NCBI GenBank assembly: GCA_963766365.1
Contig: CAVXZK010000010.1
Location: 219,654 to 283,653, forward strand
DNA from: JALORV01 sp963766365
GTDB lineage: Bacteria; Pseudomonadota; Gammaproteobacteria; Burkholderiales; Burkholderiaceae_F
Length of the DNA stretch: 64,000 nt
Direction: 5' to 3'
Position 1 is the first letter of the stretch, and every line of letters begins with the position of its first letter. Below are positions 1 to 9,347 of the stretch, piece by piece. Under the pieces are notes generated by a model. It was not told the origin of the DNA. It saw only the letters and a program-made list of their open reading frames with translations, and made no database searches. Made by a program: the position numbers and the translations under genes.

Positions 1-1224
1 GGCGGTGCGGGCACCTTTTCGGACGGCAAACTGTGGAGCCAGATCAGCGATCCGCGTTACCTGACACGCAAGGTTCTGACGGAGTTCGTGAAGGCTGGCG
101 CGCCCGAGGAGATCCTGTACGTAGCCAAGCCGCACATCGGCACGTTTCGCCTCGTCAGCATGGTCGAGAAGATGCGTAGCGAGATCGAGTCACTGGGTGG
201 CGAGATCCGTTTCGAGCACAGACTCACGGACGTGCACATTGAAGGCGGCGCCGTCCGTGGCATCAAGGTTGTTCATGCGGGAGCACCGGACGGGGAGGAC
301 TGGACGGCGGAGCAACTGGTACTCGCGCCAGGCCACAGCGCGCGCGAAACCTTCACGATGCTGTACGACCGCGGCGTATTCATGGAGGCGAAACCCTTTT
401 CGATCGGCTTTCGCGTCGAGCACCCACAGGGCGTCATCGACCGCGCGCGGTATGGTCGCCATGCGGGACATCCGATCCTCGGTGCTGCGGACTACAAGTT
501 GGTCCATCACGCGAAGAATGGCCGCTCGGTGTACAGCTTCTGCATGTGTCCGGGCGGAACCGTAGTCGCTGCGACGTCCGAGCTCGGTCACGTGGTCACG
601 AACGGCATGAGTCAGTACTCGCGCGCGGAGCGCAATGCCAATGCCGGTATCGTCGTGGGCATCAGTGCATCGGACTACGCAGAACCCGGTCATTTCGACG
701 AACGCCATGGTGGCCGCGTGCATCCGCTCGACGGCATTGCCTTCCAGCGCCGATGGGAGCAACGCGCTTTCGAGCTCGGGGGCGGCGACTATTTCGCGCC
801 GGTCCAGCTGGTCGGTGACTTTCTCAAAGGCCAGACGTCAAGGGATTTCGGCGCGGTGCTGCCATCGTACAAACCCGGCGCGCGCCTGACCGACCTTGCA
901 CAGCCTGGCCTTTGCAGCCTTCCCGACTATGCGCTCGACGCCATTCGCGAAGCGGTTCCCGCATTTGAGCGGCAGATCAAGGGCTTCGCGATGCCCGACG
1001 CGATCTTCACCGGAGTGGAGACGCGCACGTCGTCGCCCTTGCGCATCACGCGCGGTGCGGACAGGCAGAGCGTCAATGTCCGCGGCCTGTATCCGGCGGG
1101 CGAAGGTGCGGGTTACGCTGGGGGGATCATGTCGGCTGGCGTCGATGGCATCGAAGTGGCCGAGGCCGTGGGCCTGGCCCTGCTCGGCGACCGGCCGGCG
1201 GAAGCACTGGCAAGAATGACCTGA
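1..1224 (+). CDS. FAD-dependent dehydrogenase (COG2509-like), 5' end outside window
   Basis: The frame is open from base 1, so the gene begins upstream of the window; the first in-frame start at 88 is internal. The first visible residues, GGAGTFSDGKL, and a later GVETRTSSPLRI block and a C-terminal LYPAGEGAGYAGGI block are typical of the large flavoproteins of the COG2509 group (related to HI0933-type flavoproteins). The N-terminal FAD-binding GxGxxG would lie in the missing part. The substrate of this family is not established. The stop at 1222-1224 is followed after 20 bases by an MFS transporter in the same direction, so the two may be co-transcribed. Family assignment is by motif recall; function beyond 'flavin-dependent oxidoreductase' is not supported. 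Confidence 0.8.
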   Translation, partial: GGAGTFSDGKLWSQISDPRYLTRKVLTEFVKAGAPEEILYVAKPHIGTFRLVSMVEKMRSEIESLGGEIRFEHRLTDVHIEGGAVRGIKVVHAGAPDGEDWTAEQLVLAPGHSARETFTMLYDRGVFMEAKPFSIGFRVEHPQGVIDRARYGRHAGHPILGAADYKLVHHAKNGRSVYSFCMCPGGTVVAATSELGHVVTNGMSQYSRAERNANAGIVVGISASDYAEPGHFDERHGGRVHPLDGIAFQRRWEQRAFELGGGDYFAPVQLVGDFLKGQTSRDFGAVLPSYKPGARLTDLAQPGLCSLPDYALDAIREAVPAFERQIKGFAMPDAIFTGVETRTSSPLRITRGADRQSVNVRGLYPAGEGAGYAGGIMSAGVDGIEVAEAVGLALLGDRPAEALARMT

Positions 1225-1244
1225 CGAGACAAGGACGCACCGAA

Positions 1245-2468
1245 TTGAGTGACCCGGTCGAAGCCGTGATCGACGCACCTGCAGCGTGGTGGCGCCTGGT
1301 CGCGACGCTGGCCATGGCGACTCTGGGTGGCGTCGGCATGTGGTCGGTGGTGGTTGCGCTGCCGGCCGTGCAGGCCGACTTCGGCGTCGATCGTTCCGGC
1401 GCGTCGTTCCCGTACACGCTGACGATGGTCGGTTTCGGCCTGGGCGGCATCCTGATGGGCCGGCTCACCGACCGCTACGGAGTCAGCGTGCCGCTGGCCG
1501 GCGCGACGCTCGCGATGGCCACAGGCTACGTGCTCGCCTCCCTGGCGCCGACGCTCTTCATGTATGCGCTGGCGCAGGGACTGTTGATCGGATTCCTCGG
1601 CAGTTCGGCCACCTTCGGTCCGCTGCTCGCTGACATCTCGCACTGGTTCGAGAAGCGACGTGGCCTCGCAGTGGCGATCGTGGCCAGCGGCAATTACCTC
1701 GCCGGCACGATCTGGCCGCCGGTCGTCCAGCACCTCATCGAGACGTTTGGCTGGCGCCAGACGCACTTCATCATCGGCATCGTGTGCCTGCTGACGATGC
1801 TGCCGCTCACGCTGTTGCTGCGGCGCCGTCCGCCACACGTGGCGCATGCAACCGCGACGGTGCGTGCATTGCCGCCGCCTCCGGATCTCGGCATCTCGCC
1901 GCGCGCGCTGCAGGCTCTGCTTGTCATTGCCGGCTTGGCGTGCTGCGTGGCAATGTCGATGCCTCAGGTCCACATCGTGGCCTACTGCGGGGACCTCGGC
2001 TACGGGCCGGCGGCGGGCGCGCGCATGCTGTCGCTGATGCTCGGATTCGGCATCATCAGCCGCCTGCTGTCGGGATGGGTCGCCGACCACATCGGCGGCC
2101 TGCGCACGTTGCTGCTGGGCTCGGCGCTGCAGGGCTTAGCGCTGGTGCTCTATCTCTTCTTCGACGGGTTGGCATCGCTCTATGTTGTGTCGGCGCTGTT
2201 CGGGCTGTTCCAGGGCGGCATCGTTCCAAGTTACGCCATCATCATCCGCGAGTACTTCGCGCCACGGGAAGCCGGCGCGCGCGTCGGAGTGGTCGTCATG
2301 GCAACGCTTTTTGGGATGGCGCTCGGCGGCTGGATGTCCGGCGAGGTATTCGACCTGACGGGGTCGTACCGTGCCGCGTTCCTCAACGGCATTGTGTGGA
2401 ACCTGCTGAATCTTTCGATCGTCATCTGGCTCCTGACCCGGCCCGGCGCTCGGCTGGCGCGCGCGTGA
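1245..2468 (+). CDS. MFS transporter
   Basis: A 407-residue polytopic membrane protein with about twelve hydrophobic segments. The loop between helices 2 and 3 carries GRLTDRYG (near residue 75), the major facilitator signature, and a related RLLSGWVADHIGG sits at the start of the second half. The reading frame starts at a TTG (1245), giving MSDPVEAV; an AAGGA stretch about 10 bases upstream is the likely ribosome site. The overall pattern, including REYFAPREAGARVGVV in the C-terminal half, resembles the monocarboxylate/oxalate-formate-like antiporter branch, but the substrate cannot be read from sequence. It follows the FAD dehydrogenase closely and converges on the next gene. Confidence 0.85.
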   Translation: MSDPVEAVIDAPAAWWRLVATLAMATLGGVGMWSVVVALPAVQADFGVDRSGASFPYTLTMVGFGLGGILMGRLTDRYGVSVPLAGATLAMATGYVLASLAPTLFMYALAQGLLIGFLGSSATFGPLLADISHWFEKRRGLAVAIVASGNYLAGTIWPPVVQHLIETFGWRQTHFIIGIVCLLTMLPLTLLLRRRPPHVAHATATVRALPPPPDLGISPRALQALLVIAGLACCVAMSMPQVHIVAYCGDLGYGPAAGARMLSLMLGFGIISRLLSGWVADHIGGLRTLLLGSALQGLALVLYLFFDGLASLYVVSALFGLFQGGIVPSYAIIIREYFAPREAGARVGVVVMATLFGMALGGWMSGEVFDLTGSYRAAFLNGIVWNLLNLSIVIWLLTRPGARLARA

Positions 2469-2481
2469 TGAAGGCGGCTGA

Positions 2482-4182
2482 TCAGTTCGGCTGCGTCGGT
2501 AGCTTCAGCCGCGTCTCATCGATCGCGTAGCAGGCAAGCACGCGTCCCGCGGCATCGAAGAGCGCCTCGGCGTCCTCTGCGCGGACGATGCCGGTGCGGA
2601 TGAAGTGGTCGGGAAAGCGGCTCGTGCGGTAGAAGTAGCTGCGCGGCAGGCCCACGAGGTCGAGATAATGGATCTCGTAGGCGTAGCGGGCGAGTTCACT
2701 GACCAGTCCAAGTCGCTCGTCCAGGTGGTGCCGCACATTGGTACGCACGTAAGCCTGCATTTCCTCGCCGGGTATCAGGCGCACGGCCATCATGTTGGCG
2801 AGGTAGTCGCCCACGCGCGCCAGGGTCTTGCGCGCTAGTGCCTTCCCCTGCTCGTCGGGGCGGGGTTCGATGGTCTGCATTTCTTCGGCGATGGTGTTCC
2901 TGAGCCCGGCGGGCACCGCGTCGATCACGCGCTTGAAGCACTCGCCCAGTTCGACGCGCGCCTCCTTGTACTCCGGCCGCCGGTCATCGGGCAGATGGAG
3001 AATCTTTGCGGTGTGCGCAATGTGCCCCCACTCGTGCATCACGCGCGCGCCCAGCAGCAGGCGGTGATAGGGCGGCGCCGGGACGGCACACGCATTGAAA
3101 GCCGGCTGCTGCAGTTCGTGGACGACCACCCGGCGGGCCGCGTCGATGTAGGTGCCGCCACCGGTTTCCAGCACGGCGCATTGCGTCGGCAGCGATTCGA
3201 CGTCCACGCGGCCGAGAAACTCGCGGGAGCGTTCGTCGATGATGCGCAAGTCGGCGTGGATGCTCGCGATCGCCGCTTCGTCGGAGTCGGCCAGCACGCC
3301 CCGCACCCTGATCGGGTCGTCGTGCTGCGGCGTCCACAACGTTCCGCCGTTGGGTCCATGCACAATCACATGAGCGCGTGTCTGCAGCAGCCAATCGCAC
3401 AGTTCGTCGAGTGCACGCGCGGACTTCGACGCGTCGCGGACGCCACTGGGTGCCGCGGGCATGGCCGCACGCACGGCATCCTCTGCCGCCTTGCCCAAGC
3501 CCATCAGTTCTTCGCGGAGGCGCTTCGGTACATATAGGTCCGCGCCCTCGATACTGAAAAATGGTTCGGTCGCCTCCCGCTCCGGAGGCCGCAGCGGGTC
3601 GTGCAGCAGGTCGTCGATCCAGGCAAAGGCGTCGGACAGCGCGACAAAGGCCGCCGCATCCGGCCGCTTCGCATTACGTGCTGCCTGCGTGAAGGCCTCC
3701 CGGCTTGTTGCGTCCAGATCGAACCAGTAGCTGAGGTTGAACGCGACCGTAGCCGGAATCAGCTTCAGCAGAGACAGTCGCTCCATATGCACCAGCAACG
3801 CGGCCACGTACTCCGGATGGGTGTCGAGGTCCGTCGTGTACAGCGTTGATGAGGTGCCGCCGAATGGCTCCAGGTACTGCAGAACCCCGCGCGGGTCGCT
3901 GACGACAAGAAGATTGGTCTGGCGCTGCGGAAACCACGATCGGGGAGACCGCGAGTAGAGGTCCTTGCAGCGCTGCCAGTAAAGCGAGAAACCGCGCTCC
4001 AGGCAGCGCAGCTGATCGAGGTTCAGTCGTCCCGCGTCCAATAACAGCGATGCGGTGGCTGGATCGAGGCCGTGCTCGGTCAACGCCTCGGCCGGAATGG
4101 CGAACGCGTTTTCGTGTGCAACGCAGAAGCGCCGCATCGTTGCGGGGAGATTTGCTGCGGTCGAAGGCATCGCTGCACCCAT
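2482..4182 (-). CDS. Hypothetical protein with HEXXH zinc-protease motif
   Basis: A 566-residue protein (from the ATG at 4182; an ATG at 4170 and a GTG at 4200 are alternatives, none with a convincing ribosome site). I do not recognise the family. The one informative element is MHEWGHIAHTAKI in the second half, which contains HEWGH, the HEXXH zinc-ligand/catalytic motif of metallopeptidases; an acidic stretch about 20 residues later (EARVELGE) could supply the third ligand. No signal peptide or membrane segment is apparent, so it is probably cytoplasmic. It converges with the MFS gene (13 bases between stops) and diverges from the PKD lipoprotein. Calling it a protease is an inference from the motif alone. 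Confidence 0.6.
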   Translation of the reverse strand: MGAAMPSTAANLPATMRRFCVAHENAFAIPAEALTEHGLDPATASLLLDAGRLNLDQLRCLERGFSLYWQRCKDLYSRSPRSWFPQRQTNLLVVSDPRGVLQYLEPFGGTSSTLYTTDLDTHPEYVAALLVHMERLSLLKLIPATVAFNLSYWFDLDATSREAFTQAARNAKRPDAAAFVALSDAFAWIDDLLHDPLRPPEREATEPFFSIEGADLYVPKRLREELMGLGKAAEDAVRAAMPAAPSGVRDASKSARALDELCDWLLQTRAHVIVHGPNGGTLWTPQHDDPIRVRGVLADSDEAAIASIHADLRIIDERSREFLGRVDVESLPTQCAVLETGGGTYIDAARRVVVHELQQPAFNACAVPAPPYHRLLLGARVMHEWGHIAHTAKILHLPDDRRPEYKEARVELGECFKRVIDAVPAGLRNTIAEEMQTIEPRPDEQGKALARKTLARVGDYLANMMAVRLIPGEEMQAYVRTNVRHHLDERLGLVSELARYAYEIHYLDLVGLPRSYFYRTSRFPDHFIRTGIVRAEDAEALFDAAGRVLACYAIDETRLKLPTQPN

Positions 4183-4200
4183 GGCGCGAAACACTAGCAC

Positions 4201-4515
4201 CGGACACCCCGTTTCAAGCGCCTGTAAGTCGCCTTTGCCGACGGTTTGGCGGCAGGACAGGGTTGTTCCAGAGGCGCGTGCAGGCTGCTGCGTTGCCGAA
4301 ACGGCTTCAAAGCCATCATCCGAACGTATGAAAAGCTGATCTCAAGAAGCTCGAGGCGCAGCCGAAAAAAGCGGTGTTTTCAGAGGGAAAACCGGTCACA
4401 CCGCTGGTCCGGGATGCATCAGGGTACGGGTGCCTCATCCGTCTCCCCGATTTTTTCAGGAGGGCGCCGACGGCACAGTGCGCTACCCGTCAGCGGTTGG
4501 CACTGGGAGATGAAC
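4201..4515. other. Intergenic region, divergent promoters expected
   Basis: About 315 bases between the starts of the HEXXH gene (minus) and the PKD lipoprotein (plus). I see no convincing small gene, hairpin or recognisable operator. It should hold the promoters of both genes and the untranslated leader of the lipoprotein. Confidence 0.5.
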
Positions 4516-7122
4516 ATGGACATCGACGTGAATTCAGGGATCAAGGCGAGAGTGGGCAAGGCCTTGTGCGGTTCCCTGCTTGTAGTGGCAGCACTTACGC
4601 TTGCAGCGTGCGGAGGCGGCTCAACGCCTTCCGCTAGCGGCACGCAGACGCCGCAGCCCGGCCTGAACCCCAATATCTCGGCCACGCCGACCGCGATGTC
4701 CGACCCGAACGGTCCGGCCCCGCTCGCCGTTACGTTCATGGCGATGGAGCCGAAGGGCAGCATCGCTTCGTTCGAATGGGACATGAAGGACAACAGTGCA
4801 GTGAAGTCCGGCCAGTCGGTCGAGCACACCTTCGTCGAGCCCGGCCAGTACAGCGTGACCCTGACGGTCAAGGACGCCGCCGGCAACTTCAACCGCGCCT
4901 CGGTGATGGTGAGTGTCAATGAGGGCGGCACCTGCGCCCAGGTCCCTGCAGCGTTCAGCAGCACCGTGTGGCCGGCGATGAGCTCGACCTGCACGAACTG
5001 CCACCTGCCGAGCAAGGTGGCCTTCGGTACGAACCTGGTGTTCGTGGCGGGTGGCACCGAACTGCAGCAGTACAACGTGCTCCGCAACTATGCGAAGACG
5101 TCCAGCGACACGCTGCTGGCCAAGGTCATCGGTGGCCTGAACCACTCCGGCGGGGCGCCGTTCGGCAATGCCCAGTCTGATCAGTACAAGGCGTTGTCGG
5201 AACTCGTGCCTGTGATGAAGCAGCCCTGCACCAGCGGCATGGCGCAGGCTCAGGGGCAGTTCTGGAAGGACGTCACGTTCAACGACGACCAGACCAAGCT
5301 GGCGAAGGCGGCCATCCTGTTTGCCGGTCGTAACCCAACCTCGGCAGAAGCCACGTCGGTGATGAACGGCGGTGCTCCGGTGCTGCGTGAAACGATCCGC
5401 AGCTTCATGACAGGCCCGGCATTCGACCGGTTCCTGGACGAAGCCGGCGAAGCGATGTTCCTGTCGCGCGGCGTGACGGTGTTCGGCAACAACATGGGCC
5501 TGAACGCCACCGACCTGCCCACCGCGGCGGACGTCATCAACAACACGAACCTCGCGGGCGGCGTGCGCAATCGCTTCCAACTGGCCATGCAGCGCGAGCC
5601 GGTCGAGCTGATGAAGTACATCGTCAAGAATGACAAGCCATGGACCGACATGGTCTCCGGCAAGTACACGGTCGTGAACGGCTTGCAGGCCCAGTACCTC
5701 GCCGCCAAGGTCACGGGTACGTTCACCGATCCGACCAACGCCCCGGCCAGCGACACCGAGTTCCTTCCGGCGACGTTGCCGAACGGACGTCTGCCGGGTG
5801 ACCGCGAGCACGCCGGCGTGATCTCCTCGCATGCCTGGCTGCAGCGCTTCCCGACGACGCCGACGAACCGCAACCGCCATCGCACCTATATCCTGGCCAA
5901 GCAGTTCCTCGCGACCGATATCGCGGCGCTGGCTGCACGCCCGATCGATGACGGTGGCACCACCTTCAAGATGCCGACGGTCGAGAACCCGAACTGCTCG
6001 GTGTGCCATTCGGTGATGGATCCGATGGCGGCCGGCTTCCAGAACTGGAACGAAGCCAACCGCTACCTGCCGTTCAACGTCGGTGGCAAAGACATCGCGC
6101 TGCCGAACGTCTATCGGTCGAATAACTACCCGAAGGACAAGGACGGCAAGGCCTACTACGTGGCCGGGGACAACTGGTTCCGTGACCAGCACGCACCGGG
6201 TTACAACGGCGTTCCGATGCCGGGCGGCGTGACGGGCAGCCCGGCCGCGCTGCAGTGGCTGGGCATGCAGGTGGCGGCTGATCCGCGCTTCGCGATCGGC
6301 GCAGTCCACACCGCGTTCCGGATGGTGTTCAACCGCGAGCCGCTCGTGGCGCCGCTTGACCAGACCAACCCGAACTACGCCGCGCAGCTCGCCGCCTACA
6401 ACGCGCAGCTCGACGAGTTCAAGGAAATTGCCACGCGCTTTGCGACCAACCGAGGCAACGGCGCCTTCAACTTCAAGGACCTGCTGGTCGACATGGTGAC
6501 GAGCCGGTGGTTCACCGCCGACAAGGCCGCGGGTCTGAGCGCGACCCGCAGGGCGGAAATCGCCGATGTCGGCAGCCAAGCGCTGCTGAACCCGGCCGCC
6601 CTGCAGCGCAAGCTGCTGAGTCTGACGGGCGTGAGCTGGGTCCAGTTCAACAACCCGTACGCCGGCCAGGCGCTGAACTACGGCAACTTCGACGGTGGCC
6701 TGAATCGTCCGACGCGCGCCAACGAGTACACAATGGTGCAGACGATGATCGCCGACCGGTTCATGGCCGAGCTGTCGTGCAACATCGTGATGACGGACTT
6801 CAACAAGGCCACGACCAACCGCCTGCTGTTCGCCGGTGTCACGCTGACCGACACGCCGGCCACGCCGGCGGGCGAAGCGGCGATCGCGGCGACGATCAAG
6901 AACCTGCACAAGTCGCTGCTGAAGGAAGACCTCGCCGTGACCGACGCTGAAGTCCAGCGCACGCTGGGCCTGTTCAAGGCGGTCTGGGCCGACCGTGCCA
7001 CGGCGCCGACGCGTCCGACTAACTGTGCCTACAACAACACCAACGACCCGAATTACACGGGCCGGTCGTGGGCGGCGGTCGTCGGCTACATGATTGGCAA
7101 CCAAGAGTTCCTGTTCAACTAA
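4516..7122 (+). CDS. Secreted lipoprotein with PKD domain and two c-type heme sites
   Basis: 868 residues from the ATG at 4516, chosen because GGGAG lies about 7 bases upstream (an ATG at 4510 is too close). The N-terminus is a lipoprotein signal: hydrophobic stretch ending LTLAACGGG. Residues about 55-135 form a PKD-like domain with SFEWDMKDNS and the closing EPGQYSVTLTVKDAAGN. Two heme-attachment motifs follow: CTNCH (159-163) and CSVCH (494-498, followed by SVMDPMAAGF). The second heme region, with PTVENPNCSVCH..DP, resembles the DUF1588/DUF1592-type large cytochromes that in other bacteria sit beside DUF1501 genes, which is also the case here. Likely exported and lipid-anchored, role in electron transfer or extracellular oxidation; substrate unknown. 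Confidence 0.75.
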   Translation: MDIDVNSGIKARVGKALCGSLLVVAALTLAACGGGSTPSASGTQTPQPGLNPNISATPTAMSDPNGPAPLAVTFMAMEPKGSIASFEWDMKDNSAVKSGQSVEHTFVEPGQYSVTLTVKDAAGNFNRASVMVSVNEGGTCAQVPAAFSSTVWPAMSSTCTNCHLPSKVAFGTNLVFVAGGTELQQYNVLRNYAKTSSDTLLAKVIGGLNHSGGAPFGNAQSDQYKALSELVPVMKQPCTSGMAQAQGQFWKDVTFNDDQTKLAKAAILFAGRNPTSAEATSVMNGGAPVLRETIRSFMTGPAFDRFLDEAGEAMFLSRGVTVFGNNMGLNATDLPTAADVINNTNLAGGVRNRFQLAMQREPVELMKYIVKNDKPWTDMVSGKYTVVNGLQAQYLAAKVTGTFTDPTNAPASDTEFLPATLPNGRLPGDREHAGVISSHAWLQRFPTTPTNRNRHRTYILAKQFLATDIAALAARPIDDGGTTFKMPTVENPNCSVCHSVMDPMAAGFQNWNEANRYLPFNVGGKDIALPNVYRSNNYPKDKDGKAYYVAGDNWFRDQHAPGYNGVPMPGGVTGSPAALQWLGMQVAADPRFAIGAVHTAFRMVFNREPLVAPLDQTNPNYAAQLAAYNAQLDEFKEIATRFATNRGNGAFNFKDLLVDMVTSRWFTADKAAGLSATRRAEIADVGSQALLNPAALQRKLLSLTGVSWVQFNNPYAGQALNYGNFDGGLNRPTRANEYTMVQTMIADRFMAELSCNIVMTDFNKATTNRLLFAGVTLTDTPATPAGEAAIAATIKNLHKSLLKEDLAVTDAEVQRTLGLFKAVWADRATAPTRPTNCAYNNTNDPNYTGRSWAAVVGYMIGNQEFLFN

Positions 7123-7157
7123 AGCTGCGCATCGTCAGGAAGAGAAGGAGTATTCAA

Positions 7158-8411
7158 ATGATCGACCGTAGAGACTTCTTGAAGATCGCGGGCTTCGTGG
7201 TTCCGTACTGGGGCCTGGTGCCGATCGCCAACGCACAGGCGCCCGTGTACTCGGGCAAGATCCTGGTGGATATCCATGCGGGTGGCGGTCTGGATGCCAG
7301 CTCGTGGTTCGACCCCCGCGAGACGGACCCGACGATGAACAACTATGCCGGCGCTGGTACGCCGGCCGGCGTGGCGGGCAACATCCGCGCGGCGCCGATG
7401 GGAGCCAACGTTGCGTTCGCCACGGCCAACTTCCGCCGGATGCTGGTCATCAACGGTGTCAACAGCGAGACCAACAGCCACGGCGACGGCACGCGGGCGC
7501 ACGCCACTGGCATGCTGGCGATGGCGTACGCGACGATGCCCGAGCTGTACTCCTTCGCGAAGACTCCGGGTGTGCCGTTCCCGTGGCTCAACTCAGGCGC
7601 CTACAACATGAGCGCCGGTCTGGTCCCTGCCGCAGCCATGCCCGACGGCAACACGTTCCGTCAGCTGATCTCCCCGAACGCGGCGTCGGCGACGAACGAC
7701 TTCATGAAGGCGTCGGATTATCAGAAGGTCCTGGCGACGCGCGCCGAGCGGCTGAAAGCCCAGCAGGCGGCGGGTACGCTGACGCCACGTGCACAACTGG
7801 TCAACCAGCAGTTCACGGGGGCGTCGGATTCGCGGGCACTTCTGGCGCGGGTCAACCAGTTCCTCCCGGCAACCTTTGACAACGCCGCGCACGTCGGTCT
7901 GGTCGCGGCCCAGGCCGGTCTGACGTCGGCAATCAGCCTGCAAAGTGGTGGATTCGACGGACACGGGCAGCTCGCCAACAGCTACGCCAACAGCCTGCCG
8001 CGGCTGACCACGCTGATGCAGTACGTGTGGGACAAGGCCACGCAGCTGGGTATCGAGAGCCGCCTCTTCATGCGCGTCTATTCGGAGTTCGGCCGTACGC
8101 CGCTGAACACGGGCAACGGCAAGGACCACTATCCGATTGGCACGCAGGTCTTCATGGAAGCCAACCCGACCTGGGGCAACCGCGTGTTTGGCGCCAGCGG
8201 CCCGCGCCATCAGGCGCTGCGCATCAATCCCACCACCGGAGCGGTCGATCCGGTGAATGGCAAGGTCATCACGCCGCGGCATTTGCACCAGGCAGTGCGC
8301 GACTACCTCGGCTTCAATACGACTGACCCGCGCTTCCAGCTGAGGATCCCGGCCGACGAGAAGTTCGACTTCTTCAACCCGAGCATCAACACCGGCTATC
8401 CGAATATGTAA
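7158..8411 (+). CDS. DUF1501-like Tat-exported protein
   Basis: 417 residues from the ATG at 7158, preceded by GAAGGAG. The N-terminus MIDRRDFLKIAG is a twin-arginine-type signal (RRDFLK), and the body contains VDIHAGGGLDASSWFDPR near residue 40 and a SEFGRTP element near residue 315, which are marks of the DUF1501 group (alkaline-phosphatase/sulfatase-like fold). It starts 35 bases after the heme lipoprotein, so the two form a transcription unit that ends at the terminator at 8449-8470. DUF1501 proteins are commonly encoded next to DUF1800 or heme-containing DUF15xx partners; biochemical function is not known. Predicted location is the periplasm or cell surface after folding in the cytoplasm. 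Confidence 0.8.
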   Translation: MIDRRDFLKIAGFVVPYWGLVPIANAQAPVYSGKILVDIHAGGGLDASSWFDPRETDPTMNNYAGAGTPAGVAGNIRAAPMGANVAFATANFRRMLVINGVNSETNSHGDGTRAHATGMLAMAYATMPELYSFAKTPGVPFPWLNSGAYNMSAGLVPAAAMPDGNTFRQLISPNAASATNDFMKASDYQKVLATRAERLKAQQAAGTLTPRAQLVNQQFTGASDSRALLARVNQFLPATFDNAAHVGLVAAQAGLTSAISLQSGGFDGHGQLANSYANSLPRLTTLMQYVWDKATQLGIESRLFMRVYSEFGRTPLNTGNGKDHYPIGTQVFMEANPTWGNRVFGASGPRHQALRINPTTGAVDPVNGKVITPRHLHQAVRDYLGFNTTDPRFQLRIPADEKFDFFNPSINTGYPNM

Positions 8412-8421
8412 GCATCCCCCT

Positions 8422-8442
8422 CCGGCGCGCTCGTCGCGCCGG
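8422..8442 (+). other. GC-rich perfect hairpin upstream of terminator
   Basis: CCGGCGCG and CGCGCCGG form an 8-bp perfect stem around CTCGT, directly before the terminator hairpin at 8449-8470. It has no U tract of its own; it may stabilise the 3' end of the DUF1501 transcript. Confidence 0.5.
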
Positions 8443-8448
8443 CCAACC

Positions 8449-8478
8449 GCGGGCGCTACGATGCGCCCGCTTTTATTT
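8449..8478 (+). terminator. Rho-independent terminator of the PKD lipoprotein/DUF1501 unit
   Basis: GCGGGCGC (8449-8456) and GCGCCCGC (8463-8470) form a perfect 8-bp stem with a 6-base loop, followed at once by TTTTATTT. It lies about 40 bases after the DUF1501 stop. The ATG at 8461 falls inside it and is therefore rejected as a gene start. Confidence 0.85.
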
Positions 8479-8490
8479 CGGGCCCGTCAG

Positions 8491-9201
8491 ATGCGTCCTT
8501 TCCCCTATTCATCCGGTCCGCAACGCGAGAGACACCCGCGCGGCCAGGCTGGCGGCATGGTGACAGCCGCGCTTGCCCTGGGTCTTTCCTTGTCGGCGGG
8601 CGTGCAGGCCGCCGACTTTCGCGGCTTTGCCTCACCCGGCCCGCTCGGCGTGATCCTGTTCAACGCGTGCCAGGGCAAGGACCCGGTGCGCAATGTCACC
8701 AAGATCGAAGACGCGACGCCGGACTCGGCAATGAGTGCGGGCATTGAAGCGGTCCGCGAGATCATGCTCGGGGCGGGGCGGCCGATCTATGTTGAGTTCC
8801 GCGGGAACCCGGCAGGCAAGGGAGTCAAGGCCACCCAATTCGTGCGCGCCGTCGGGACGCTGGAATCCTGTGCTGCCGCGCTGGACAGCCTGCCCCCGCG
8901 AACCCTGTTCTGGGCGGAGGGTCAGGACCCGACCTGGCAGCTGGTAGTCACTCCGGGTGAAGCCCGCTTCGAGCGGCCGGGGGAGAAGCCGGTTCGTTTT
9001 CCAACGGCGCGCTTTGCGCGGCCAGCCAAGCCTGCGGCAACACATGTCATCGATGCCTGGTCGCCCATGGACGGTGGCACGGTGCGTGTCGAACTCAGCG
9101 CGGAGATGTGCTCGGATGGCCGTTCCGAAACTGCGTACGGGGCCAAGGCCACGGTGCGCTACGGCAGCACGACTTACGAAGGCTGCGCGACGCCCCTCTG
9201 A
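8491..9201 (+). CDS. Exported hypothetical protein
   Basis: About 236 residues if started at the ATG at 8491; the alternative ATG at 8557 leaves a signal peptide without a charged n-region. The longer form gives a basic N-terminus followed by VTAALALGLSLSAGVQAAD, a good signal peptide with cleavage after QA-A. The mature part begins with FRGFASPGPLGVIL and holds four or five cysteines; I do not recognise a domain. It follows the DUF1501 terminator and precedes uspA-like DNA in the same direction. Neither start has a strong ribosome site. Presumably periplasmic; no function can be assigned. Confidence 0.6.
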   Translation: MRPFPYSSGPQRERHPRGQAGGMVTAALALGLSLSAGVQAADFRGFASPGPLGVILFNACQGKDPVRNVTKIEDATPDSAMSAGIEAVREIMLGAGRPIYVEFRGNPAGKGVKATQFVRAVGTLESCAAALDSLPPRTLFWAEGQDPTWQLVVTPGEARFERPGEKPVRFPTARFARPAKPAATHVIDAWSPMDGGTVRVELSAEMCSDGRSETAYGAKATVRYGSTTYEGCATPL

Positions 9202-9347
9202 TCGGTCCCCGGTGCTACAAGCCGCCACTCAGCGCAGACCGAAGACGCGGTTGCGGCCGCCCACCGAAGTCGTCAGCGGCTTTACATCGCCCGCCGGGCA
9301 GATTATGTTGAGTTCGCTGCCTGCCATGCGCCGTGCCGGAGACGACC

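Noticed and set aside
4621..7104. Long open frame (827 codons) on the minus strand opposite the PKD/heme lipoprotein
   Set aside because: It mirrors the codon pattern of the real gene, is Arg/His-rich and has no motif; typical antisense shadow in GC-rich DNA.
8461..8490. ATG at 8461 as the start of the exported protein
   Set aside because: It lies inside the terminator hairpin of the preceding unit and gives an N-terminus without signal-peptide features.
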